The notes beneath the pieces are model-generated. The model saw only the letters and a program-made list of their open reading frames with translations, was not told where the DNA came from and searched no databases. The position numbers and the translations under genes were made by a program. From contig DAOUPZ010000008.1 of assembly GCA_030625885.1 (NCBI GenBank), positions 50,228 to 114,227 on the forward strand: a stretch of 64,000 nt of DNA, read 5' to 3'. Source of the DNA: Clostridia bacterium. Its GTDB lineage: Bacteria > Bacillota > DAOUPZ01. Shown piece by piece: positions 21,773 through 31,597 of the stretch; the stretch's first letter is position 1; every line of letters starts with the position of its first letter.

Positions 21773-22129
21773 TTTATTTGAAATTTTTTTAGACTCTATA
21801 TTAAGATATTATAATATTATGAGTTTTTAATATCATGAATATATAATGGCTATTAAGAATATATAATCATTATATATTAAAAATATCATCTAATATTCAA
21901 CTCTTTTTGTATGCAGGTATGATAGATGAAGCTTATATTTTTAAATATAGCGAAGGTCGTTTTTCGGTATTAGCTTTACTTTGATTCGAATGAGAGAAAT
22001 TTGTTTTTTCAAGATAACCCTGTCTGAGGTAATCTATATAAGCCACAAGGCAATCTATAGGTTTAAATTGTAATTAATTTCTTTCAAGAGAATTAGGTGT
22101 TAATAAAATATAAATATGGAGGGATTATC

Positions 22130-23476
22130 ATGTTAAACACAGATGTACTGGTAATAGGGGGAAGCGCAGCTGGATTAGTAGCGGGCAGTACAGTCAAGTC
22201 AAATTATCCAGATAAAGATGTAACGGTGATTCGCAAGGAAGAAAAGGTCATGATTCCGTGTGGTATTCCTTATATTTTTGGTACGGTTGGCACCAGTGAT
22301 AAAAATGTGCTGCCGGATGCAGGTTTAGTTAAACTGGGCGTCAATATTAAAGTAGATGAAGTGCTTTCTATTGATCAAGAGAAAAAACTTTGTCAAACCC
22401 AAAGCGGAGAAACCATTACATATGAAAAATTAATTATGGCAACGGGTTCTACACCTGTTATGCCCAAATGGCTTAAAGGACCAAATTTGAAATATGTTTA
22501 TGCCATTCCTAAAAACAAAGTTTATTTAGATCAACTACACAAAGAAATAGAAGATTGTAAAAAAGTTGTACTTATTGGTGCAGGATTTATTGGGGTTGAA
22601 GTTTCAGATGAGTTGAATAAAATGGGTAAAGAAGTTACATTGGTTGAGATTATGCCCAATGTATTAGGGGCCACATTTGATCAGGAATTTGCTATTGAAG
22701 TAGAGAAATTACTTGAGTCTAGAGGGATTACATTAAAAACAAGTGTTGGGGTTAAGGAAATTTTAGGTGAAGAAAAAGTAACAGGGGTCTTATTAGATAA
22801 TGGCGAAACGATTGATGCGGATGCCGTCATTTTATCTTTAGGCTATGCGCCTAATACAAAACTTGCTGAAAATTTAGGCTTGCCTTTAAATGAATTCGGG
22901 TTTATTAAAACGGATCAGTATCGAAGAACAGACATTCAGGATGTTTTTGCAGTTGGCGATTGCTCGGAGAAAAAAGAGTTTGCCACTGGAAAATTAAGCA
23001 AAACAATGCTGGCATCAACGGCATGTACTGAAGCAAGAATTGCGGGTCTTAATTTATATAAATTATCAACGGTTAACGAATTCAGAGGAACGATAGGTAT
23101 TTATTCTACAAGTGTTGGCGAAATGGGTTTTGGTGTTGCTGGACTCATTGAATCTCAGGCCCAAAAAGAAGGGTTTGATATTGTTGTAGGAAGTTTTACA
23201 GGAGTAGATCGTCATCCTGGCCATATAGATGATTCTCAAAAGCAGACCGTTAAATTAATTGTTTCTAAAGATAGCGGCGTCATTTTAGGCGGGGAAGTTA
23301 TGGGTGGAAAGAGCATTGGTGAATTGACAAATGTGATTGGATTTATCATTCAAAATAATATGACGGTCAATGATCTTTTGGTGTCTCAAATTGGAACGCA
23401 ACCCATGCTGACAGCGTCTCCCGCAGGTTATCCATTAATTAAAGCAGCTGAGATTGTTGCGAAGAAATTAAGATAG
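22130..23476 (+). CDS. FAD-dependent pyridine nucleotide-disulfide oxidoreductase (CoA-disulfide reductase/NADH oxidase-like)
   Basis: VLVIGGSAAGLVAGS FAD motif, IPCGIPYIF, VVLIGAGFIGVEVSDEL NAD motif. Confidence 0.9.
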   Translation: MLNTDVLVIGGSAAGLVAGSTVKSNYPDKDVTVIRKEEKVMIPCGIPYIFGTVGTSDKNVLPDAGLVKLGVNIKVDEVLSIDQEKKLCQTQSGETITYEKLIMATGSTPVMPKWLKGPNLKYVYAIPKNKVYLDQLHKEIEDCKKVVLIGAGFIGVEVSDELNKMGKEVTLVEIMPNVLGATFDQEFAIEVEKLLESRGITLKTSVGVKEILGEEKVTGVLLDNGETIDADAVILSLGYAPNTKLAENLGLPLNEFGFIKTDQYRRTDIQDVFAVGDCSEKKEFATGKLSKTMLASTACTEARIAGLNLYKLSTVNEFRGTIGIYSTSVGEMGFGVAGLIESQAQKEGFDIVVGSFTGVDRHPGHIDDSQKQTVKLIVSKDSGVILGGEVMGGKSIGELTNVIGFIIQNNMTVNDLLVSQIGTQPMLTASPAGYPLIKAAEIVAKKLR

Positions 23477-23518
23477 GGGTTTTTAAATCAAAAAACCTGA
23501 ATAATGACATGTAATGAG

Positions 23519-23563
23519 AGCGGGATTTGCTATGTTGGGTAAAACGACATAGCAAATCCCGCT
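23519..23563 (+). terminator. strong intrinsic hairpin
   Basis: Perfect 17-bp stem AGCGGGATTTGCTATGT / ACATAGCAAATCCCGCT. Confidence 0.7.
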
Positions 23564-23657
23564 TTCGGTGTTTTAAATGTTTTATTGATGAAATAAAAAG
23601 GTATATATAGGATCAGATGTAATATTAGTAGGTTTTAATTTAAAAGGAGGGACCCTC

Positions 23658-24227
23658 ATGAGTTTTAACAATCCTACAGGTATAGATTTTTTGGCGGAAA
23701 AGTGGATTCATAATAAATTGGCTGCCCCTTTATATAAAGGGTTTGTAAACAAGATCAATTTAAAGGGGGATGAACAGGTACTTGATTTTGGTTGCGGGGG
23801 AGGTGCTTGTTCAAGGCATATTGCTGAAAAATTATTAGATGGTGGGAAATTAACTTGTGTTGATGCATCTCAACCTTGGGTCGATGTCGCTAAAAATAGA
23901 ATGCAAAGATATGAACAGGTAAACTTTGCGGCAGGGGATATAAGAATATTAGAAATTGATGAGGGCATCTATGATATTGTATCCATTCATTTTGTATTAC
24001 ATGATATTGACAGTCATTTAAGGCAGGATATTGTCAATGCATTATCAAGAAAATTAAAACAGAATGGTCAGTTGTATATCAGAGAACCGATTAAGAAAAG
24101 TCATGGCATGCCCCCGGAAGAAATACGTCAACTGATGAAAATTGCCGGATTAGAAGAAATTCATGGTGAAGTTAGCAAATCTATGTTTATTAAGCCAATG
24201 TATATGGGTATATTTAAAAAGAAATGA
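23658..24227 (+). CDS. class I SAM-dependent methyltransferase
   Basis: QVLDFGCGGGACSRHIAEKL motif I. Confidence 0.85.
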   Translation: MSFNNPTGIDFLAEKWIHNKLAAPLYKGFVNKINLKGDEQVLDFGCGGGACSRHIAEKLLDGGKLTCVDASQPWVDVAKNRMQRYEQVNFAAGDIRILEIDEGIYDIVSIHFVLHDIDSHLRQDIVNALSRKLKQNGQLYIREPIKKSHGMPPEEIRQLMKIAGLEEIHGEVSKSMFIKPMYMGIFKKK

Positions 24228-24264
24228 TATAATAAATGCACCATAGATATAGGAGTGATTACAG

Positions 24265-25374
24265 GTGAAGAAATTGGTTTTTCTAGTGTTGATTTGTGTT
24301 TTTGCGGGAGTAGGAATAGGTTGGACATTTGTTCATGTAGCTGTATTTGATATGGGTGATCATACAGCTGAAAATGAGCCGTTAGAAGAAAAAGAACAAA
24401 ACCTGATAACAGAGGAGCCGATTACCATATCATTTTGTGGTGATGTTTTACTGGGGGGAAAAGTGGGGGGGAAGATAAAGCAGGAAGGCAGTGACTATCC
24501 TTATAAATATGTTAGGGATATTTTCCTTGAAGATGATGTAACTATTGTTAATTTAGAGAATGCGGTAGGGGATACAGGCAGCCCGGAAGATAAACAGTAT
24601 GTTTTTCGTGCCCGATACGATCATGTGAAAGCATTGAAAGAAAATGGTGTGGATCTGGTCTCGCTGGCTAATAACCATGCAATGGATTTTGGGCGTTCTA
24701 ATTTGGAAACGGGCTTAGAATTTTTACAGGAATTGGATTTACCATCTATTGGGGCAGGATTTAATGAAGCAGAAGCATTTGAACCCGCTATACTTGAAGT
24801 CAAAGGAAAAAAAATTGCTGTTTTTGGTGTGACGCACGTTTTGCCTACCGTGGACTGGTATGCTAGAGAAAATCAATCAGGGTTAGCTCAAGGTTATAAT
24901 ATTAATCCTTTAATTTCACGTATTCATACCATTCGTCAAGCAGTTGATTATGTTTTCGTATATTTTCATTGGGGAAAAGAACGGGAAGATTTTCCGCTTG
25001 AAAAACAGAGAAAGCTGGCCTATCGGTTGATTGACGAAGGACAGGTGGATTTGATTCTTGGTTCTCATCCGCATTGCTTGCAGGGATTTGAATTTTATCA
25101 TGATCAGTTAATTGCTTATAGTATGGGAAACTTTGTTTTTACGCATGGCAGGCAAAGTAAAACTGCAGATACGGGTATTATGAAGCTTACGATTCAAGAA
25201 GATGATCTTAATTATCATTTTATGCCGGCAGTCATTAGAGATTATCGTCCCCATATTGTAGAAAATGAGGAAAAAGAACGTATTATTGATAAACTCAATC
25301 ACCTCTCATTTAATGCACGAATTGATGATGAAGGGAAAATATATAAAATTGAAGCTGCTGCAGATACAAATTAA
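24265..25374 (+). CDS. CapA family protein (metallophosphatase fold)
   Basis: ITISFCGDVLLGG, LANNHAMDFG, ILGSHPHCLQGFE. Confidence 0.9.
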   Translation: MKKLVFLVLICVFAGVGIGWTFVHVAVFDMGDHTAENEPLEEKEQNLITEEPITISFCGDVLLGGKVGGKIKQEGSDYPYKYVRDIFLEDDVTIVNLENAVGDTGSPEDKQYVFRARYDHVKALKENGVDLVSLANNHAMDFGRSNLETGLEFLQELDLPSIGAGFNEAEAFEPAILEVKGKKIAVFGVTHVLPTVDWYARENQSGLAQGYNINPLISRIHTIRQAVDYVFVYFHWGKEREDFPLEKQRKLAYRLIDEGQVDLILGSHPHCLQGFEFYHDQLIAYSMGNFVFTHGRQSKTADTGIMKLTIQEDDLNYHFMPAVIRDYRPHIVENEEKERIIDKLNHLSFNARIDDEGKIYKIEAAADTN

Positions 25375-25379
25375 TACAT

Positions 25380-25432
25380 AACAAAAGATAAAAATAGGAC
25401 AGCCAATGGCTGTCCTATTTTTATCTTTTGTT
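25380..25432. terminator. perfect 26-bp inverted repeat (terminator-like)
   Basis: AACAAAAGATAAAAATAGGACAGCCA-a-TGGCTGTCCTATTTTTATCTTTTGTT. Confidence 0.8.
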
Positions 25433-25594
25433 GTTACTCGTTTAGTAGCCGATGGCTGCAATCGTTACCCATTTCTCGAAAAATGTGTCCCAAAATAACC
25501 TGAATATTTCTTGAAACAGTAATTAAAATCAATATTTTACAATATTTTATAAGAAGGTGAGATAAATCATTAAGTTCAAAGAGGGGGATTAAAT

Positions 25595-26974
25595 TTGCAA
25601 AAAACATACGTATTGGATACCAATGTTTTGCTTCATTCACCCCAGGCGTTACTGGCTTTTGGGGATAATAAAATTGTAATCCCGGAAGTTGTTTTGGAAG
25701 AATTAGATGACTTTAAAAAAAGGAATAATGAGTTAGGCGCGAATGCCCGCGCAGTGGCTCGTAAAATTGAAGCGCTGTGTGGAAAAGGAAAATTAAGTGA
25801 AGGTGTACCGTTGGAAAACGGGGGTATTTTGAAAATAGAAATGAATCATTATGATGTAGAAATGCCGCCTGCATGGGATGTTTTAAGCCCTGATAATCGT
25901 ATTATTCAAGTCTGTAAAGGATTAAGTGCCTCAGGTGAAAAGGTTTTTTTGGTAACCAAAGACATATTTGAACGAATCAAAGCAGATGTTTTAGATGTGG
26001 TGGCACAGGATTTCTTGCATGATCGTGCACCGCACATAGACGAACAATATAAAGGGCGTATTGACCTCTATACCCAAACTGAAAATCTAGCTTCATTTTT
26101 TAATGAGGGTAAAAGTATTAATCCTAAAGATACAAAGTATTATGAAAAAGGGAAATTGGAAGGTGTTCAACCTGATTTGGTTAGCAATCAATTTGTTATC
26201 TTGCATTCTAATAGCAACTACAAACAAACGGCTTTAGGAAGGTTTGATGGCAAAAAAATTGTTTCTCTTAATTTTTTAAAGGAGATACCTTTTGGTGTTG
26301 TTCCCCGTAATGTTGGGCAAAGGTTTATGCAGGAAGCCCTTTATGCCAATGCTAATCAGGCACCTCTGGTTATTGTTAAGGGACCGGCGGGTACGGCTAA
26401 AACATTTTATTCATTAGCAGTAGGATTACATAAGATGCTGGAAGAATATCCGAGGAGATTTCGTAAAATATTAGTGTGTCGGCCTAATGTTAAATTGGAT
26501 GAAGAAATTGGTTTCTTGCCTGGAACTGAAGAAGATAAAATTTCCCCATTAATGCGTCCTATACGTGATAATTTACAAATTCTCTTAGATAGTGATGAAG
26601 AGCGCAGATATGCCAATGAGAGAGAATTAGAAGATAAGGTGGAGGAACTTTTTGAACGGAAAATCATTAAAACCGAGGCGATTGCTTTTCTGCGGGGACG
26701 CTCCATTGTGAAACAGTGGGTAATAATTGATGAGGCCCAAAATTTAACACCTAAGCAAGTTAAGAGTATTATTACCCGGGCAGGGAAAGGAACTAAAATT
26801 ATTCTTTTAGGCGACCCAGAACAAATTGATCATCCTTTCTTGGATAGCCGTACAAATGGGCTGTGTTATGCGTCGGAACGGATGAAAGGAAGTCCTTTGT
26901 GTTATCAGCTGACGATGTTAGAGGATGAATGTGAGCGTTCTAATCTGGCAGCAGAAGGGGCGAAAAGAATGTAA
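25595..26974 (+). CDS. PIN domain + PhoH-like ATPase
   Basis: TYVLDTNVLLHSP PIN motif; VKGPAGTAKTFYSLAVG Walker A; WVIIDEAQNLTPKQVKSIITRAG. Confidence 0.92.
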   Translation: MQKTYVLDTNVLLHSPQALLAFGDNKIVIPEVVLEELDDFKKRNNELGANARAVARKIEALCGKGKLSEGVPLENGGILKIEMNHYDVEMPPAWDVLSPDNRIIQVCKGLSASGEKVFLVTKDIFERIKADVLDVVAQDFLHDRAPHIDEQYKGRIDLYTQTENLASFFNEGKSINPKDTKYYEKGKLEGVQPDLVSNQFVILHSNSNYKQTALGRFDGKKIVSLNFLKEIPFGVVPRNVGQRFMQEALYANANQAPLVIVKGPAGTAKTFYSLAVGLHKMLEEYPRRFRKILVCRPNVKLDEEIGFLPGTEEDKISPLMRPIRDNLQILLDSDEERRYANERELEDKVEELFERKIIKTEAIAFLRGRSIVKQWVIIDEAQNLTPKQVKSIITRAGKGTKIILLGDPEQIDHPFLDSRTNGLCYASERMKGSPLCYQLTMLEDECERSNLAAEGAKRM

Positions 26975-26984
26975 AATATTAGGA

Positions 26985-27038
26985 TATTCCTAAATAATAA
27001 ATAGGTACCTTTTGGTACCTATTTATTATTTAGGAATA
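26985..27038. terminator. long perfect hairpin after phoH-like gene
   Basis: TATTCCTAAATAATAAATAGGTACC-tttt-GGTACCTATTTATTATTTAGGAATA. Confidence 0.8.
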
Positions 27039-27056
27039 AAAAAGAATAAAATATTC

Positions 27057-27096
27057 TTAAATTTTCTTGACATGCTCTTAATGAAAGCTTTAAAAT
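27057..27096 (+). promoter_or_regulatory. promoter region of Na/Pi cotransporter with possible Pho-box-like periodicity
   Basis: TTAAAT 27057, TTGACA 27067, TTAATG 27078, TTTAAA 27089 (10/11/11 bp); TTGACA-N18-TAAAAT also readable as a sigma-A promoter. Confidence 0.4.
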
Positions 27097-27169
27097 CTAA
27101 TCGTATGGGGGAAAATAACTATGGGGGATGATCGTTTAAGAAGAAATTGAATTTGGATGGAGGTACACA

Positions 27170-28786
27170 ATGCAAAAAGCAATTATTTTTGGTTTAATCG
27201 GTGGGTTGGGGATGTTTTTGCTGGGTATGCAAATTATGTCTGAAGGCCTGCAGAAGGCTGCTGGTAAGCGGTTGCGCCGAATATTGGAGATTATGACTTC
27301 TAAGGCTATTTTAGGGGTTATTGCGGGGGCTGGTGTAACAGCGATTATTCAAAGTAGTAGTGCAACGACGGTTATGACAGTTGGGTTTGTTAATGCGGGA
27401 TTGATGACATTAAGACAAGCCATTGGTGTGATTATGGGGGCAAATATTGGAACGACGATCACAGCCCAATTATTAGCTCAGACAATGGCGTTTGATTTGG
27501 GAGAATTAGCGCTTCCGGCTATTGGCGTTGGTTTTGCGATGACATTTATGACTAAAAATAAGAAAATAAAATATACGGGTCAGGTACTCTTGGGTTTTGG
27601 CCTGTTGTTTTATGGGATGGATACCATGAAGGAAGCGGTTAGACCTTTGAGAGGGAATCCGGATTTTATTAATATCATGGCGACCTTTGGGAAAAACCCA
27701 TTTTTAGGTATTTTGGCAGGTATTGTCATGACAGCGGTCGTACAAAGCAGTAGTGCCACGATTGCGATTCTGATCTCTTTAGCTTCAACGGGTCTATTAG
27801 ATATTCATGCGGCTATTCCGATCCTTTTTGGTGATAATATCGGAACAACGATCACTGCCATTCTGGCAACGCTTGGAACCAACACGAATGCTAAACGAAC
27901 GGCTGTAAGTCATGCCTTGTTTAATATTGCGGGAACAATTATTTTCATGGTTGCACTTCCGGTATATACTTCAATTGTACTAAGAACTTCATCTGAGATT
28001 GCTTCTCAAATCGCAAATGCGCATACTTTGTTTAATATAAGCAGTACGCTTATTCTGTTACCATTCGTATCTTTGATTGAGAAAGGTGCGATCAAATTGG
28101 TACCTGGAAAACCTGAAGGGGAATTGCAGAAGGTTAAATATATTGATGAAAATATGTTAAAAACCCCTTCTATTGCTTTAGCCCAAGTGGCTAAGGAAAT
28201 GGTACGTATTGCTTCGATTGCACAGGAAAATATTCAAAATGCAACGGATTGTTTTTTGCGGAATGATGAGAGTTTGATGGAAAAAGTTGTAGATCAAGAA
28301 GAATTGGTTGATCAATTGGAAGAGGAAGTTGTTGTATTTTTGGCAAAGTTAGCACAGGAACCGATTACATTAAGTCAATCTAAGCGGATCGCAAACCTAC
28401 TACATGCAATCAATGATATTGAACGTGTCAGCGATCATGCGGAGGGGATTGTTCGAATCGCTAAGTTAAAAATTGAGCGCCAATTACCTTTCAGTGAGCA
28501 AGCGATTGATGATTTGAAACATATGTTCAAAGAGGTTGATCTGACATTTGCCAAAGCTGTTAAAGCTTTAAATGAAGATAATATTATGCTGGCAGAAGAA
28601 GTTGTTATTCAGGAAGATAAGATTGATCTGTTAGAAAAAAGATATCGAAAAGCACATATAGAACGTATGAATGAAGCAAGATGTTCTGCTGAATCAGGCA
28701 TTGTTTTCTTAGATATCATTAGTAATTATGAGCGAATTGGCGATCATGCAACCAATATTGCTCATGTGGTTATTGAGAATAGTTAG
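27170..28786 (+). CDS. Na/Pi cotransporter family protein with C-terminal PhoU-like domain
   Basis: Duplicated TAIIQSSSATT / TAVVQSSSATIAI motifs; IERVSDHAEGI, YERIGDHATNIA. Confidence 0.93.
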   Translation: MQKAIIFGLIGGLGMFLLGMQIMSEGLQKAAGKRLRRILEIMTSKAILGVIAGAGVTAIIQSSSATTVMTVGFVNAGLMTLRQAIGVIMGANIGTTITAQLLAQTMAFDLGELALPAIGVGFAMTFMTKNKKIKYTGQVLLGFGLLFYGMDTMKEAVRPLRGNPDFINIMATFGKNPFLGILAGIVMTAVVQSSSATIAILISLASTGLLDIHAAIPILFGDNIGTTITAILATLGTNTNAKRTAVSHALFNIAGTIIFMVALPVYTSIVLRTSSEIASQIANAHTLFNISSTLILLPFVSLIEKGAIKLVPGKPEGELQKVKYIDENMLKTPSIALAQVAKEMVRIASIAQENIQNATDCFLRNDESLMEKVVDQEELVDQLEEEVVVFLAKLAQEPITLSQSKRIANLLHAINDIERVSDHAEGIVRIAKLKIERQLPFSEQAIDDLKHMFKEVDLTFAKAVKALNEDNIMLAEEVVIQEDKIDLLEKRYRKAHIERMNEARCSAESGIVFLDIISNYERIGDHATNIAHVVIENS

Positions 28787-28806
28787 GGAAGACAGCGGGA
28801 CTGTGT

Positions 28807-28840
28807 TTGGCAGGTAGTAAACAGCAGGTAGCAGGTAGGA
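28807..28840 (+). repeat. dispersed repeat copy (GGCAGGTAGtAAaCAGCAGGTAGCAGGTAGG)
   Basis: 18-nt exact match to 6189-6206. Confidence 0.7.
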
Positions 28841-28922
28841 AAAAATTATAGATTAAAACTAAAAGAAATGAAAACAAAAGAGAGAGCATTCAAACTTATT
28901 TGTATGTGGCTCTCGGCGAAGA

Positions 28923-28970
28923 TAAGCAAAGAATCCTAAATTTTGATCAAAATTTAGGATTCTTTGCTTA
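28923..28970. repeat. perfect 48-nt palindrome
   Basis: TAAGCAAAGAATCCTAAATTTTGATCAAAATTTAGGATTCTTTGCTTA. Confidence 0.85.
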
Positions 28971-29008
28971 ACAAACTATTTCACTTTGTCTGAGGGGTGG
29001 CTAAGCTG

Positions 29009-29866
29009 ATGAACATTGATAGAATTAAAGAAATGGCAGTATCTTCAGTTTCATCTTCGGGAGAAGCGTATCAATCACTTTTGCTTTCAGCGGAAAAAGC
29101 TTTGGCTCTTGAATTGAAAAAGAGCCGGCGAGAAATTCAATTGTTAGCTTTAAAGCAGGGTGTTGTTCCAGAACGTTACATTCGTAATATCGGAACCATT
29201 GATGTTGAAGGACAAATATTGCTCTTAAATGCAACTGTTGCAGTGGTTGGTGCCGGTGGGCTTGGCGGAACAATTCTTCAATGTTTAGCACGTATGGGTG
29301 TTGGTCGATTGGTGATTGTAGATGGGGATGTGTTTAGTGATCATAACTTAAACCGGCAAGTGTTTGCGTATGAAGGAAATATAGGAGAAAATAAAGCAAT
29401 GGTCGCATCAGAACAGGTTCAGGAAATTAATGGATCAACTGAGGTAACGGTACACCCCGAATACTTGACAAGTGAAAATATCAATGACATATTAAAATCC
29501 GCAGATGTTATCGTTGATGCACTTGATAATATGTCCATTCGCTTTTTGCTTGAGAGAAATGCAAGAGAAAAGCAGATTCCTTTTATTCATGGGGCGATTG
29601 GGGGCTATTCCGGTCATGTAACAACATTTTTATATGATACGAATGATGTTGAAGGGCTCGCTGCTATTTATGGAGATGAAAAAGAAGTGTCCCAAACTGG
29701 GGTGGAAGTTCAAACTGGCAATCCAGCAGGAACACCTTTGATGGTTGCAGCATGGCAGGTTCATGAGGTCATTAAAGTAATTACGAAAGCGGGGCCCTCA
29801 TTGAGAAACAAGTTGTTATATATGGATGCTGAAGAAAATATAATACAAATAATTGATCTATTTTGA
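29009..29866 (+). CDS. ThiF/MoeB/HesA family E1-like adenylyltransferase
   Basis: VAVVGAGGLGGTILQCLARMGVGRLVIVDGDVFSDHNLNRQ motif; GTG at 28997 is an alternative start. Confidence 0.9.
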   Translation: MNIDRIKEMAVSSVSSSGEAYQSLLLSAEKALALELKKSRREIQLLALKQGVVPERYIRNIGTIDVEGQILLLNATVAVVGAGGLGGTILQCLARMGVGRLVIVDGDVFSDHNLNRQVFAYEGNIGENKAMVASEQVQEINGSTEVTVHPEYLTSENINDILKSADVIVDALDNMSIRFLLERNAREKQIPFIHGAIGGYSGHVTTFLYDTNDVEGLAAIYGDEKEVSQTGVEVQTGNPAGTPLMVAAWQVHEVIKVITKAGPSLRNKLLYMDAEENIIQIIDLF

Positions 29867-29906
29867 AACAAAAAACCTATGTGAACGTTCACATAGGTTT
29901 TTTGTT
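29867..29906. terminator. perfect palindromic terminator
   Basis: AACAAAAAACCTATGTGAAC/GTTCACATAGGTTTTTTGTT. Confidence 0.8.
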
Positions 29907-30002
29907 GTTTCAATTTGGTTAAGTGCTCTAAATTAGGGTAAGAAAATAAAAGGTAGTTTAAAAGATAAGATGAGGAAATGTACTTAAAGGTAGGGTGGGA
30001 AT

Positions 30003-31364
30003 ATGCATATTCAACTTTGTCTACAACAAACACAAAAATTAATAATGACGCCCAAATTAAAACAAGCCATTGAAATTTTGCAATATTCACGTGACGAGCT
30101 GCTGGAGAAAATAAACGATGAATTGGTCAGCAATCCAATTTTAGAGATGAAAGAAGAAACAACGGATCTAAAACAATTAATATCTCATTTTTCTAGTGCG
30201 CATGATGTGAAGAGTTCCGGAAGTTATAAAATGGATGAAGAAATAGATTCCATGACGTACATGCAACATTTTTCTGATGCAAGCTGTTCGTTAAATGAGC
30301 ATCTTGAGCATCAATTACAGATGAGCTGCATGTCCAGTGAAGAAATGGAGATTGGGTGTACCATTCTAGATTGTTTAGATCAAGATGGTTATTTAAATGG
30401 AACTATTGAGGAAATTACTTTTGAATATGAGTGGGATCCAGCTATGGTTGAACGGGTACTGAAGGTGATTCAGACCTTTGACCCGCCGGGAGTAGGTGCC
30501 AGGAATTTGCAAGAATGTTTACTGATACAATTTGATTTATTACCATTATCAGTTAAGAAAACATATGGATGTATAGAAAAGATTATCAAGGATTATTTGT
30601 ATCATTTAGGGAATAGAAAATATGCACAAATTTCTAAAGGACTACACATTTCAGATGAAAAACTACGAAAGGCCATTCAAATTATTCAGAGTTTTAGTCC
30701 TAAACCTGGATTGTGTTTTGATAAGATTGGTAAAGTCGAATATATTGTTCCTGATATTACAGTTAAAGAAATTGATGGAGAGTTTTTTATTCTTCATGAT
30801 ACGTCTTGTTATCCTCGTTTGCGTATTAATCAATACTATTTACAAATGTTGGAAGATAAGAAAGTTGATGCAAAATCCAACAAATATATTAAGGAAAAAA
30901 TGGATGCTGCTCTATGGCTCGTAAAAAACATTGAACATCGTCACTATATTGTTTATCAGATTATGGAAAAAATTATATTTTTTCAGCATCAATTTTTTAA
31001 AGATGGGCCTAAGTATCTCAAACCGTTAAATTTAAAGGATATCGCTCATATGATAGATGTTCATGAATCGACTGTTAGCCGGGCTGTACGAAATAAGTAC
31101 GTACAGACAAAATGGGGCATATTTGAGTTAAAATATTTTTTCCCTGGTATGATCAATAAAGAAGATGGTGGATTGGTTTCCAATGAAGTGATTAAACAAA
31201 TGATTAAGGATTTTATCGATAAAGAAAATGCTAAAAAGCCTTATAGTGATCAACAACTTGTACATATATTACAGCAAAAAAACATTAAAGTTTCACGTCG
31301 TACGATTGCAAAATATCGAAATGAGATGGGAATAGCTTGTTCTAGTCATAGAAAAAGTTTTTAA
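30003..31364 (+). CDS. rpoN: RNA polymerase sigma-54 factor, paralog 1
   Basis: Region I QTQKLIMTPKLKQAIEILQYSRDEL; DVHESTVSRAVRNKYVQTKWG HTH; RpoN box SRRTIAKYR. Confidence 0.95.
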   Translation: MHIQLCLQQTQKLIMTPKLKQAIEILQYSRDELLEKINDELVSNPILEMKEETTDLKQLISHFSSAHDVKSSGSYKMDEEIDSMTYMQHFSDASCSLNEHLEHQLQMSCMSSEEMEIGCTILDCLDQDGYLNGTIEEITFEYEWDPAMVERVLKVIQTFDPPGVGARNLQECLLIQFDLLPLSVKKTYGCIEKIIKDYLYHLGNRKYAQISKGLHISDEKLRKAIQIIQSFSPKPGLCFDKIGKVEYIVPDITVKEIDGEFFILHDTSCYPRLRINQYYLQMLEDKKVDAKSNKYIKEKMDAALWLVKNIEHRHYIVYQIMEKIIFFQHQFFKDGPKYLKPLNLKDIAHMIDVHESTVSRAVRNKYVQTKWGIFELKYFFPGMINKEDGGLVSNEVIKQMIKDFIDKENAKKPYSDQQLVHILQQKNIKVSRRTIAKYRNEMGIACSSHRKSF

Positions 31365-31445
31365 TAGAAGATGCACCAATAAGATACGATCTTTCGTTTT
31401 ATCAAAACTAAAGATGATGATTCAATATGGTACAAAAATGATTTA

Positions 31446-31482
31446 AAGATGTTGGGTAATATGCTCAGCATCTTTTTTTATT
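31446..31482 (+). terminator. intrinsic terminator after rpoN paralog 1
   Basis: GATGTTG...CAGCATC + T7. Confidence 0.65.
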
Positions 31483-31528
31483 TTTAAATATGGATCTAAT
31501 TGTTAAATTTTAGAACAAAAATATCAAA

Positions 31529-31546
31529 TTGGCATATGATTTGCAT
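31529..31546 (+). promoter_or_regulatory. sigma-54 -24/-12 promoter for regulator 1
   Basis: TTGGCATATGATTTGCAT (GG-N10-GC). Confidence 0.8.
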
Positions 31547-31597
31547 TTAAATATAACTAGCTTATGTTTTAGATGACTTGAAAGAAGGTGAATAAAG

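Noticed and set aside
21773-22096. AT-rich 320-bp intergenic region as a possible RNA gene
   Set aside because: Many short ATAT/TTAATAT repeats but no convincing conserved structure or motif visible by eye.
25595-26974. Toxin-antitoxin locus based on the PIN domain
   Set aside because: PIN is fused to a PhoH ATPase and no small antitoxin ORF with RBS is evident upstream; called as PIN-PhoH protein only.
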